From Cyanophora paradoxa (taxonomy: Eukaryota > Glaucocystophyceae > Cyanophorales > Cyanophoraceae), in contig QPMI01000254.1 in NCBI GenBank assembly GCA_004431415.1, positions 1 to 64,000 on the forward strand: a stretch of 64,000 bases of DNA. Reading direction: 5' to 3'. How positions within the stretch are numbered: the first letter of the stretch is position 1; the number at the start of each line of letters is the position of its first letter. Shown one piece after another: positions 11,056 to 23,261 of the stretch. The position numbers and the translations under genes are program-made. The notes beneath the pieces were generated by a model. That model was not told the origin of the DNA. It ran no database searches and saw nothing but the letters and a program-made list of their open reading frames with translations.

Positions 11056-12695
11056 ATGTCGATTGCGACAGACGCCGACAGTGGTTCGGGGGATACTGCG
11101 GGTCGGGCCAATTCGCAACAGCCAAGTTCGGCCATGCCGGTGGAAGAAGCGGCCCCGCCGGCGGAGGCGGGCCCCAGCGGCGCCGCGGAGACGCCGCACT
11201 ACACCTTGCCAAACGTAGCATCGAGTGCGCGGGGGCCCGCGCCGCCCGCAACGGTCTTAGCTAAGCCTGGGCGCTGCATGCGCAGTCCTCCCAGAGTACG
11301 TCAATGCGGAGCAGGATTGCATCCGGCAGGTCTTCTCTGTCGGCAACTTCGCGCACTTCTCGCTGCTGCCGGCGGAGATCCGGCCAAACTTCGTCAACAG
11401 AACGCGCGCTAGCATGCAGGAGATCAACAGGACGTCGTTCCAGGGCTACCAAGTCGCCACGAAGCCGTTCGTCCCCTCCAAGGGGGTGCGCCCGCCTCCG
11501 AGCGCCGCCCCGCCGCGCCCCCGGAGCCGCCGCCCCGCCGCGCCGCGCCGCCGCGGCGCTGAGGCTGCGCGGGGCGGGGGCGCAGGGGAAGTACCCGCTG
11601 TTCCAGGAGTTCGAGTACCGGCCGTCGGAGTACACGCTGGCGGACGAGCTGGCCAAGGCGGAGCGCATCGAGAGCGACCAGAAGCGCATCCACAGCCAGG
11701 ACTTCATCCCCGCCGACAGCAGGGCCCGCCCCGCCCCTCCCCGCCCCGCCCCGCCGGCGCCGCGCTCGCCGAGGCGCCGGGGCGCGCAGGTGAAGCAGAA
11801 GCAGGACGACGCGTTCCACGTGGACAACTCGCGCTTCCCCTTCCCCTACCTCGGCCTCCACGGCACGAACCCCTACGAGGCCGCCGACGACGACGCGCAG
11901 CGCCAGGCCTGGTCCGCTCGGCCTCGCCCCCTGATTTGCTTTGCTTCGAGCCGGGGCGGGGCCAGGCTGCAGAAGATGCTGGCGGAGCAGGCGCAGCCGG
12001 GGCACAAGTTCGTGCCCTCGGGGGCGAGGCCCGACTGGGACAAGCCCTCGCGCCTGCTGCTGCCCGAGATCCTGCGCTCCCTCCACGCCCTCCTCGTCGC
12101 CGACTGGCCCGACCACACCTTCGTCGTCGAGAGCGCGCCCCTCCCCTCCCCTGCCCTGGCCTCAGCTGCGCTCCCCTCTGACCCCGGGGGGCCGGCGCCC
12201 GGTGCGCGCGCGCGCAGGCGACGGGAACGAGCTGATCGCGGTGCGCTTCGCGGCGGCGGGGCTCGAGAGCGCCAAGGGCCTCACCACCTACATGAACATC
12301 ATGGCCAAGTGCAACTGTCCGCCCCTGCGAAGCACCTGCCCCGCCGGCCCCCTCTCACGCGCCTGGCAGCGGAGGTGGTGACGAAGTACGGGCTGACGCG
12401 GCTGGTGGACAAGTGGGGGGTGCAGGCGGAGGGCTTCCTCACCTTCACCTTCAAGCCGCCCTGGGTGCACCTGCGGGCCAGCGACGCCTACTTCGCCCTG
12501 AACCCCCAGGAGCGCCTCTTCCTGGGCTCCGGGAGCCAGGGGGCGGCCTCGCTGGCGGGGGCCTCCTCCAAGCGCTCCCTCGGGGAGGAGCCCGAGCCCA
12601 TTCCCGAGGAGGGCCCCGAGGCCGCCCCCGGGGGCCCCGGCCCCGCCGGCCCCGCCCCCGAGCCCGCCCCTCCCCCGGGCCCCACCCCTCACTAG
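11056..12695 (+). CDS. conserved-looking protein of unknown function
   Basis: Exons with matching phase: 11056-11224, 11286-11485, 11586-11723, 11790-11911, 11966-12132, 12216-12316 and 12370-12695. The product is about 400 residues, without signal peptide or membrane segment. Well-structured blocks include RPNFVNRTRASMQEINRTSF, EYTLADELAKAERIESDQKR, FPYLGLHGTNPYEAADDD, RLLLPEILRSLHALLVADWP, GLTTYMNIMAKCN and LTRLVDKWGVQ; the last 60 residues are Pro/Glu-rich and disordered. Normal composition and clean splicing argue that it is real. I do not recognise the family. Introns at 11724 and 12133 start with GC. Its ATG lies 188 bp from that of NMNAT, on the opposite strand. Confidence 0.72.
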
Positions 12696-13249
12696 GCCCC
12701 CCTTCTCTTCCCCGCCCCACCCCCTCCTCCCTGCTTCCCCCCACATCCTCCAGCCCTCTGCGCCATATTCCTTGCCTCGCACTCCAATCCCCCTCCCCAC
12801 GGCCAGTTTTACCTCCCGTCCCGCTGCCCCCAGCCCTTCTTCCAGTGTACCCTCCAAATATTTCATCTTCGGAATTCCTTGCCTCGGCTGATCATCTCGC
12901 CACACGGGGCGATCTTCGCCGACATCCCCGTGAAGCTGCGCCCATGGCCACGCGCGCGCAGCTGCGCCCTGCACCTGGCGCGCGTGTTGTCTGCTCCGGC
13001 TGCCAGCGCTCGGCGCAGCGAATGCGCGGGCGCCCAATACGAGACAGCGACAGCGCGACAGTGAGACGCCACGTAGCACGAGCTCGAGGCGGCGCGAGAC
13101 TGCGCATGCCGCGAATTCGAAAGTGTGTGATTCGCCAGCGGGGTACAGTCACTCGAATTCAGGGAACTTGGCCCGCGGCCGGCGCAGACTCCGCGGACTC
13201 GATCGGAGACTCCCGGCGCAGGAATTAAGGGCGCAAGAACGAAGAGAGC
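12696..13249. other. intergenic, no gene seen
   Basis: C-rich at first (12696-12800, probable 3' UTR of the upstream gene), then mixed sequence. Short open frames on both strands have Arg/Ala-rich compositions typical of chance frames in GC-rich DNA. Confidence 0.5.
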
Positions 13250-15642
13250 ATGACATCGGCGACGTACTGGAGCACCGACAGCTCGGCGACCGCAGAGCCG
13301 CGAGGCCTCGGAAATCGAGCATTGTACGACTGGCTGCCGGGCGATGAGTCCACACTGACGCGTACGCGCGCCCTCCCGCGCGAGTCTCCCATTAAGCTCA
13401 AGCCTCCTGCAGAGCTCTGGGACGGCTACCTCGCAATGCTCATCTTAAGCTGCACGCTGTTCTGCTTCCAGGCGCTTCTTCTCGCGCGCCATAAGGAGCA
13501 CGGCGGGGTGCGGGTTCCGCACGCGCGCTCGGCTCGATTTTCGCCTCGACTCGGGCGTGCGCGCGGCTCGTCCCGGCAGGTTGTCTCTGTTCTGCAGCTC
13601 GCGATATTCGTCCCTCTGCTCGCGGGCATCGGGCGGGATGCCTTCGGCATGGCGTTCCTGTCGTCCTGCCACCTCCGCACCGGGCAGGGTGCTCGCCGGC
13701 TCGCGCCTTAGCTAGCTCGCCGTGCGATCCGATCTCGCCGCGCAGCGTGCAGCGACGGCCTCGCTTGGGCCTTTGCCTGCCTGCAGGCCCTCACTGAGGT
13801 GCGCCGGCGCCTTCCCGCTGACGCCGGGCGCCGAGTCGACGCCCCCGCAGGCGCTCAACATCGCGCTCCTTATGTACATGAGCCGCGGCTGGAAGACCAC
13901 GCGCCCGTCCCTATATCACTGGGATCACGCGCGCCCGCGCCCCGCGCCCTCACCCGTCCTTCCGTCGATCGCCGCTACCGCCGGCGCAGATGTTCATATG
14001 GGCCCTCGCGGGCGCCGCCGCCGCCTTCTCCCTCTGCTCCGCCGCCGTCGACGCACTCTTCGGCGCGCCCCGTCCGCCGCGCCGGGCTCAGCGGCTGGGC
14101 CGCGCGGCGCGCCGGGCCGTGCCGTGCCGAGCGGGCGGCGCGCGTGCGCAGGAATCGGGCAGGTCTTCGTGTACGCCGCCGGCTTAGCCCTAACCTTTAA
14201 CTTCACACAAGATACTCTTCGCGTCCTCAAGGCGCCCCCGCCCGCCCGGCCCCGCCCGCCCCGCCCGCCCCGACCGGGGCCGCGAGCCCGGGGCCCGCCC
14301 TCGCTCACCTTCCGGACCCGGCCGCGCACGCCGCGCAGGGCCAGCTGCTGCTGATACGGGAGCACGGGGTGGACCCGCGGACGACCCCCGCCCACAAGAA
14401 GTACAACCTCTTCAAGCGCGTCCATCCCCTTCCTCCCCTCTGATCCGATCCGATCCGATCTGAGCGCGGGCAGGGCCTTCCGCCTCACGGCCTCGACCTA
14501 CTTCGGGCTCTCCCTCGCCCTGCAGCTCATCTTCCGCGCCGCCCTCGCCTGGCCGATGCACTACTCCATCTTCCAGGTCCCTCCGCCCCGCCCCGCCCCG
14601 CCCCGCCGGTGTCGCCCGCCGGCGCTGACCCCGCACGCCCTCCCCGTCCCGAATGCAGGCCGGCGTCGACCTCGTTCTCTACGCGGTCCTCTGGAGCGCC
14701 CCGCCGGCCCCCGCCCGCCCGCCCCGCCCGCCGCCGCTCACGGCTCGCGGGGCGCGCAGCGTCATCTTCCGCTTCCGCAAGCGGTGCCCGGTCTTCACGC
14801 GCCTCCCCGCCGTCCGCATCGGCGCCGCCCGCCGCGCCAGCGCCCTCCGCCAGGCGCCCTCCCACGCCGTCCGCCCGCCTCGCGTGCGCTGAGGGCTCCG
14901 GCGCGGCAGGCGCGGCTGGCATCCGAGGCGGAGGTGCTGGGCGAGGGCGAGGGCCCCGCGGGCGCCCAGGAGGGCTCCCGCGCCGTCCTCCGCGCCTGGA
15001 ACCCGGGCGAGGGCCTCGTGCGCCCCCGGCCCCGTCCCCTCCCGAGCGCGTGCGCGTCGCCCGGGCCGACGGGGCCGGCCGGGGCGGCAGCCGGAGGCGC
15101 CGTACACGATCCTGGTGGAGAACCCCGGGGCCAAGGAGGCGGCCGGCGTGCCCATCTCCGGCATCCAGCTCGCCACGGTCTCCGCCGCGCCGGCCACGCC
15201 CGAGCTCGACCCCGAGGCGGCGGCCGCGGCGGGGCCGGGCCCGCGGCGGCCGTCGCTGTCGCCGGAGCTGGCGGGGGAGGTGGTGGCGGGGCACCGCGCG
15301 GGCCGCGTGGCCGGCCTGAGCCTGAGCCCGCTGCCCGAGCCCCGCTTCGAGCTCGGCGAGCCCGGCGACTTCCCCGAGCTGGGGCCCCTGGACCCCGCCT
15401 CGCGCCCCGCCGCCGGCCCCGCGCCCCGCCCCGCCCTCCTCAGCCCCTGGCCTCCGGCCGGCCCTCCCGGCCCCTCGGCACCGACCTCCCCGTCCCTCGC
15501 TGCGGACTCGGGCGAGGAGCTCAGCAGCGTCGTCGTGGCGGCCAGCGCAGCAGAGACGCCTACGCCTGCCCCGGGCAAGCGCTCCCCGTCGCCCCCACCC
15601 AGCCCGCGCTCCGGCCGCCCCGCCGACGCGAGCGAGGAATAG
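13250..15642 (+). CDS. multi-pass membrane protein, GPR180/TMEM145-like
   Basis: Start ATG at 13250. Hydrophobic segments in order: LAMLILSCTLFCFQALLLA, VLQLAIFVPLLAGI, ALNIALLMYMSRGW, MFIWALAGAAAAFSLCSAA, VFVYAAGLALTFNFT, TYFGLSLALQLIFRAALAW and VDLVLYAVLW, giving about seven passes. After the third comes SRGWKTTRPSL; a K/R-GW-x-x-TR-x-x-L loop marks the GPR180/TMEM145 type of seven-pass proteins. A long acidic, Pro/Ser-rich tail follows (15110-15642), probably cytosolic. A 12-nt micro-exon (13787-13798, ALTE) lies just before the third segment, and another intron begins with GC after VLYAVLWS. The family assignment rests on topology and the one loop motif. Confidence 0.6.
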
Positions 15643-16181
15643 CACCTCCAGGTTGCCCTGAGCACATAGCGCTAGACTTTGAACGCATTGCTTTAGTTTA
15701 GTGTAGTCCGCGCTAGCTGCAGTTATTTTCAAGTGCGCGCGCTCAAGCAGACGTTGCTATAGTCTTGTACATGTATACGCAACGTTAACTACGACATCCA
15801 GTCCTGAGCGCGAGCGTGCGCGTTGAGCTTGAGCTCGAGCTCGAGCGCTAGCCGACTATAGCTAGCGCGCGCCGTAAGCTGGCACTTGCCCAAGATCGAA
15901 CTCAAGGCGAGCGCCAGCGCCGCGCACACGTGGATCCCGGATCCGGACGTCGCATCAGCGCGCTAGCAGCGAAGATGAGCTGGCGGCGCCAGCTCGATCG
16001 CGAGTTGAAGGCAAGCTGCCACGGGTATCGGTGGTGAAGGGGTCCGGGTACGGTGTTGGACAAGATCGCAACAGAGTGGCTCAGTCTAAGTTTAGACGGT
16101 GCGCTTTGCTGGGTCATCGCGTGCTCTTCTTGGTCGCTCACTTGTTGCCTCGGCGACACGCTTGTACAGACCAAACTCTTC
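15643..16181. other. intergenic with inverted-repeat block
   Basis: No gene is seen. At 15824-15870 a GAGCTC/GCTAGC-rich stretch (GAGCTTGAGCTCGAGCTCGA, then CTAGCCGACTATAGCTAGCG) can fold on itself. The rest is ordinary intergenic sequence upstream of beta-tubulin. Confidence 0.45.
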
Positions 16182-16200
16182 ACAGTCCTCAACCACCGAC

Positions 16201-17987
<1,787 letters not shown>

Positions 17988-18293
17988 GCGTCTTGCTAGC
18001 GTCTCTTTGGGTTAGCCGCGTGCTGGCCCGCCCTGTCGGATGTGGACCACGGGTAGTACGGTCGTTGCGCTTGAATGTCTCAATCAGAAGGAACCTGCAC
18101 CCTATCCTGTCTCGTTGCGGTGGTTGGGAGGCCGGGCGGGGCGGGTTGTTTTTTGCATGCGTATAGCAACCGGAAGCTGTTAGCCTAGACCCTATGTCGT
18201 GGGACAACGAAGCGATCGAATGTTGGGGGTGAGGAGTGCGAGCGTCAGACAGTGAGATTGCAGCCTTGTACAGAGCAAAGCACACTGCTGCAC

Positions 18294-18378
18294 ACGCAGG
18301 GTTGGAACGTGGAAGGTGCTGTCTAGCCGCTAGTCTGCACTACCAGGCGCCCTGCTGGGGGGGGGGGGATCAAATTTT
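18294..18378. other. short spacer with a run of G
   Basis: A 12-base G run lies near 18357-18370, just upstream of the first plausible ATG of the next gene. It may be part of an intron or a 5' UTR. Confidence 0.35.
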
Positions 18379-20368
18379 ATGCGAGCCAGACCGCAGGCGC
18401 CCGGCAAGCTGGATCCCGTCCCGCACGTAGAGGTCAGCTTAGGAGTTACCTTTGAAGCATCTGTATCGGGCGACTATATCATCTACGCTCTTGGTGCGGT
18501 TGACGCAGAAGCCGGCGCGGCCGGCGATAGCGCCGCCTCCGACTGGTGCGCAAACACTTTGTCAATGCCCTTGAGCTCATTGCAACTGATTACGACGACC
18601 GTACGGCAGCGGGGAGCTCCAGCTCGAGCTGCTGGTGGATAAGACCGAGGCTCGCGTTGAAGTCCAGTCCTGGCGGCGCGAGACCGCAGACCGCGCGTCG
18701 ATCAGCTTGGAATTTACCAGCGATGTGCTGTTCGGGCGCGCCCTTTGGATGCGGGCTGGCGTGCGCCTCACCGCCTTCTCCGAGCGGTTCGTACCAGTCG
18801 GCGGCGCCCCGCTTCCGGATCGGGCGCGAGCGGCCTCACATGCGCGAGCAGATGCGCTCCGCTCACGGTGGTCCTGCTCCGTGAACGCGACGACGAGTTC
18901 TCTCGGACGCACTTCCGCGTGAACACCAAGCGCTCCTGGGCCTGCCCGGCGTGCCTGCGGGCCTTCGCCGACGCGGCGGGCGCCCGCCGCCACTGGAGCG
19001 CGGTCCACGGCGACAGCGAGGACCGCAAGGCGCTCGGTGCGTGGGCGCTCCCGGCCGAGGCGCAGGAGCTCGAGCCGGCGGCCGCGGAGGCGGCGGAGGC
19101 CCCAGCGGAGGAGCCGGCGGCCGCGGCGATCGCGCAGGACGACGAGTACGGGGCCGTGCAGCCGGCCTTCTCTCTCTCTCCGGCGGCCTCGTCCGGCGCC
19201 GGCATCATGCCGGCCGCCTTCGCTGCCGAGGACCTCTGCCCCTCCGACGATGCCCTCGACCGGGCCAGCTTTGCCCTCCACCTCAAGCGGACGGCCCAGC
19301 CCAGAGGCGCGCTCCCGCAGGGCGATACCGAGCGCGGCCCCGAGGAGGAGGAGGCGGCGGCGGCGCCGGGTGAGCTGCGGTGCGGGGAGTGCCAGCGAGA
19401 GTTCCGGACGGCGGGGGGCCTGGCCTCGCACGAGCGGCTGGCGCTGCACGCGGCGTGCCCCGTCTGCGCGCACCGCTTCCGAAGCGCCGCCGGTTGCCGC
19501 CACCATCTCCTCCACAGGCACCGGCCCCTCCTCCGCTCCCTCCTCCCGCGCCCCGAGCCGCCCGCCCCCTGCCCCGACGCCCCCGGCGCGCCTCCGGAAG
19601 AGGACGGCGCGGGGCCGGCGCCGGCGGCCCCCGAGGTGCCGGCGACGGGCGTGGCGAGCCTCGTGCGGGCCGCGCGGGCCGCCGCCGGCCTGCCCCTCGA
19701 CGAGGCCCCCGCCCCCAGCAGGCTGCCGGTGTTGCCACGGCGCCGGCCCAGCAGACGCAGGGCCGCCAGCACCAAGCCCCGAGGTCGGACGCCGTCGGCC
19801 CGTCGGCGGCCGCCCGCGGTTGACGACGTGTGCGGCAGGAGGTGGCGGAGCGGAGGCGGCGGGAGCGGCGGCTGCGGCGGCTACGGCAGGCGGAGAACGA
19901 CAAGCGGCGCGCGCAGGCGACGGCGCGCATCGGCGGCCTGGACCCGCGGGACGACGCCCTCACCGCCATGGAGCTGCCGGCCTTGCGGGCCCTCCTCGCC
20001 GCCTGCCCGCCCCACTTCCTCGCCGGCGGCAAGGCGCGCCCCGCGCCAAGCCCCGCCCCGCCCCGCCGACCCACCGGATGCGCCCCGCAGATCTCGAAGG
20101 ACGGGAGGCGGGTCTTCGGGCAGGCCCCCGGCAAGAGCGTGCAAGTCAGTAGATACGGCCGGCGGCGCGGACGCGGGCGCTCGGACTGGTGCGCCGCCCG
20201 CGAATCTAGCTCCGCGCCGCTAATGTCGGCCTGACGCGCCCCGCCCCCCTCCCGCAGGTGTCCCATCTGTTATGTGCGCCCTCCCCCTCCCGCCGCCCCG
20301 CCCGGCTCTCTCTCTTGTCTGCGCCCCGGTCGCCGCAACTGACGCGGCGCGCTCGCAGGAGCACGTGA

Positions 20369-20399
<31 letters not shown>

Positions 20400-22174
20400 C
20401 GTGGGGGCGCGGGGCGTGCAGCGAGCTGAGCCGACCGGGAGCGCAGGTGCCAGTCATCCCGCCGGCGACAAAGGTCGCGCACGGACACCTCTACGCCTAC
20501 AAGCACTACTGGCGCGCCCCGCCCCCGCCCCGCCGTCCCTAGGCCCCCGCGCCCGCGCGGCTGCATGGATGCTGAGCTCCACGCCTCCCTCGCCAGGTGC
20601 CCGATCTGCATGGGCAAGCGATTCGCGCACGCCTTCTCCCTGCGGCGCCACATCCGCGCCTGCCACCAGGTGCGGCCGCCCCGCCCCGCCCCGCCCCGGC
20701 GCGGCGCGGGGCCGTTCGAGGTCCCGGGCAGGGGCACGTGTCGGGGCGGAAGGAGGTGAGCGAGCTGGTGAACAAGTCGCACTACGCGTCGCCGTGGCGG
20801 GAGAAGCCGCGGGGCGGCTTCGCGCACCTCTCGCTGGACTTTATCAAGGCGCGCGCCGCCGAGGACCTCTTCCTCTCCGGCCGCTACCACAACCTCGTCC
20901 AGCTCATCGAGCCGCGCGCCCCTCCCACTCCGCGCCCGCCCCCTGCGCTTCCCCTCCCTTGACGCCGCGCGCCGCAGGGACCGCCTCCGCGCAATCGAGC
21001 CCATGCGTGGGTACACCTACAGCGTGGGGCGGGGACAGCGGGTGCGGACGGGCCACCTGCGGCTGCCGGCCGTGCAGGCGCCCATGGAGGCGCGCGTCAC
21101 GTCCGCACTCTGCCTCGCCGTCCTCCCCGGGGCCGGCGGCCTCGGCGACGAGGAGGGGTACGAGGCGATTCAGGCCGTCCGCCGCCGCTACGACCGCCAG
21201 GTCGACCGCTGGCCCCCGCACATCAACCTGTGCGCCCGCGCCGACCCGGCCCTGCCCCGCACCGCCGCCCCCGCCGACGCCCGGGCGCAGGCTGTACCCC
21301 TTCGGCCCCGAGGCGGGCTTCGAGCAGCTGCACGCGGCGCTCGTCCCGGAGCTCAGGTGCGGCCGGCCGCCCCGCTGCACGCCCCGCCCCGCGGCGCCCG
21401 CCGAACGAGCGCCGGGAACGAACGAGCAGGCCGATGGAGCCTTTCGATGTGACGCTGGACACCTTTGGCTTCTTCCAGCACGCCCAGTCCTGCACCCTCT
21501 TCCTCGCCCCTTCCAGCGAGGCGCCGCCCGCCCCGCCCGCCCCCCCGCCGTCCGCGTGGCGCCCCTCAACCCGCCGCAGGAGACGAAGGAGCTGCTCCGG
21601 AAGCTGCAGAGCAACTGCTACCACGTGCGCCGCCCGCCCGCCGCGCCCCGCTGGACCCCCGGCCCGGGCCGATCGCGACACGCGCGCTCTCCGCTGGACA
21701 GGCGTGCTCGCCGCTGGTGGCGATGAAGCCGGCGGACTTCAACGCGCACCTCACCGTCGGCCAGTTCCCCGCCGAGGAGGAGCTCCAGGCCGCCCTCGCC
21801 GCCCTCACCGTGCGCCCTCCCGCCCCGCCCCGCCCCGACCCGGCCATGCCCGCCGAGCCGGCCGGCCGGCTTGCGCCGCGCAGGCGTCGTGGGTGCCGGT
21901 GAGGGTGCGGGTGACGGGCGTGGCGATGATGGCGCGCCCTGCCGACGGCTCGGGGCCCTTCCGCCTCCTCCGCCAGGTCCCCCTCGAGGCCCTCGTCACC
22001 CTGGGCTCCACAAAGGCACCGGCCCCGGCCCCAGCTGCAGCGGCCCCGAAGCCGACCCCAACAGCGTCGACGGCGCCAGCCCTGGAGGCCCCGGCGCCGG
22101 CCGCGGCCCCTGCTCCGGAGGCCTCGAGCTCGAGCTCTGACGTCGACGGCGAGGAGTACTGGTGGCCAGACTAG
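18379..22174 (+). CDS. C2H2 zinc-finger protein with C-terminal 2H phosphoesterase domain
   Basis: First exon from the ATG at 18379; an intron at about 18546-18608 joins it to GELQLELLVDKTEARVEVQS. C2H2 fingers follow: CPACLRAF...HWSAVH (about 18945-19010), CGECQREF...HERLALH, CPVCAHRF...HHLLHRH and, near 20600, CPICMGKRF...HIRACH. A basic coiled coil (RRRERRLRRLRQAENDKRRA) lies between. The last third is a 2H phosphoesterase (2'-5' RNA ligase/LigT-like): motif 1 PPHINL joined by splicing to LYPFG, and motif 2 FNAHLTVGQF, with VTLDTFGFF between. Such enzymes open or hydrolyse 2',3'-cyclic or 2'-5' RNA bonds. The tail is Ala/Pro-rich. The first motif has Asn where Thr/Ser is usual. Junctions near 20150-20460 are unresolved, so two adjacent genes are possible. 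Confidence 0.62.
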
Positions 22175-22475
22175 AGCTAATTAGCAACCTCTGTCGCTTG
22201 CTTAAATTGCTTGCGCTCCTCCTCCATCGCACTGCTCGCTCCCGGAGTCCCTCAGGGCCTATTCCGCGGCCGCGGCTGCGCACTAGCGCTGCTGCGTCAA
22301 TTCTTGCGTCGGACGCCTTGCTGGTGCTGTGCCGTCGAGCGCTCCGAGCGCAGTCTTCCGCCAAGCCGTCGGACGGCCTCGGGGGTCGACGTCGCAGCTG
22401 CTGGCGAAGCCCCTCGCCGGAGTACCCCGCGCGGCCTGATGGCACCACTACGCCCAGTTTTGTCGTGGTTTCTCA

Positions 22476-22548
22476 TCCCTCGTAGTCTAGCTGGTTAGGA
22501 TAACGCGCTCTCACCGCGTAGACCCGGGTTCAAGTCCCGGCGAGGGAA
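22476..22548 (+). tRNA. trnE-CUC: tRNA-Glu (CTC)
   Basis: A complete 73-nt cloverleaf: acceptor TCCCTCG with CGAGGGA, anticodon stem ACGCG with CGCGT, loop CTCTCAC giving anticodon CTC, T stem CCGGG with CCCGG, discriminator A. There is no intron. The internal B box is GGTTCAAGTCC. A TTTTT run 3 nt downstream should stop RNA polymerase III. Confidence 0.97.
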
Positions 22549-22565
22549 TCTTTTTCGCCGCCAGT

Positions 22566-22593
22566 GACCGCGGTTCGAATCCCCGCAGGCCCA
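22566..22593 (+). pseudogene. tRNA 3'-half relic (T arm and acceptor strand)
   Basis: GGTTCGAATCC, a perfect B box with the T loop, is followed by CCCGCAGGCCCA, an acceptor-like end. No matching 5' acceptor strand, D arm or anticodon arm lies within a tRNA length upstream; that space is taken by the tRNA-Glu gene. It is a fragment, kept in both copies of the locus. Confidence 0.65.
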
Positions 22594-22862
22594 CTTCTGC
22601 GGCGGCGGGGTTCGGAGCGCGCGCGGGCCCTCCGGCTCCCGATCGGGTTTTCGACCGTGAAGCGCTTGGCGACAGCTCAAACCTATTGTGGAGCTCATTG
22701 GAGACAGCTCAGATCACAACCCAGCAGTGCGAAGGAAGAGCTCCGAAGTTTCGATCGCTCGACCGCGATCCAGCGGCGAGCAGATCTAGAGCTCTCCAGT
22801 ATAGTGACGTTGTGCTGCATCTTTTTGTCCTATTCAGCGCGTTTCCAGTGACGCCTCTCGAG

Positions 22863-23261
22863 ATGAGCAATCGGCAGCCTGGAGCGTCAGCTGCGGCTGT
22901 CGGTGACCTCACGGCAAAATGCGTGCGCTTAGTCGCTTGCGTGCATTTGATTTCCCTAGGAATGCACCACCGATGCATTTGCCGCGCCGCGCCGCGCGCA
23001 GCTGCAGGTCGACGTGGTGCAGCAGTACTCGGCAAAGGAGCTCGAGGTGCGCTCTGTCTGGAGAGTCCGGATGAGCGCTCGCTGAGCATGTCACTACAGG
23101 AATCCGAGTCGGGGGGCGCGTCCGCTGACGTCGCACTCGACGACGCGGCCGCCGCGGCCGCTGAGGAGGAGCGCGCCGAGCTCGAGGGCTGCCCTTGCTG
23201 CAGCGCGTCTGCCAGCTCTTGCGCAGTTTCCGGAGACGCCGCCGGCCCGGCCCTGCTCTGA
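22863..23261 (+). CDS. small protein, unknown
   Basis: Three exons can be joined in phase: ATG at 22863 to AAATGC (about 22923), the exon LQVDVVQQYSAKELE (about 23003-23047), and from GAATCC (about 23100) to the stop at 23261. Introns start GTGCGC and end CGCGCAG and CACTACAG. The product is about 90 residues, acidic and Ala-rich in the middle, with a Cys-rich end (GCPCCSASASSC). No family is recognised. Clean junctions of the local type are the main support. Confidence 0.42.
   Translation: MSNRQPGASAAAVGDLTAKCVRLVACVHLISLGMHHRCICRAAPRAAAGRRGAAVLGKGARGALCLESPDERSLSMSLQESESGGASADVALDDAAAAAAEEERAELEGCPCCSASASSCAVSGDAAGPALL

Larger units (their letters stand above)
22207..22674. repeat. tRNA-Glu locus duplication, copy 1
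   Basis: Matches 25588-26037 in direct orientation. The block opens with GCTCCTCCTCCAT, which on the minus strand is the relic start codon and first residues (MEEERK) of the RWD-RING gene that is intact next to copy 2. It then covers the upstream region, the tRNA-Glu gene, a tRNA 3' half and about 80 bp more. Small indels separate the copies outside the tRNA. Confidence 0.9.

Noticed and set aside
14440-14462. GATCC tandem repeat as a regulatory element
   Set aside because: Only about four short units inside an intron; too little to support a role.
22476-22674. A permuted (3' half before 5' half) tRNA gene after tRNA-Glu
   Set aside because: The downstream GGGCCCTCCGGCTCC cannot pair fully with the acceptor-like end, and there is no D arm or anticodon arm. 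A fragment explains it better.
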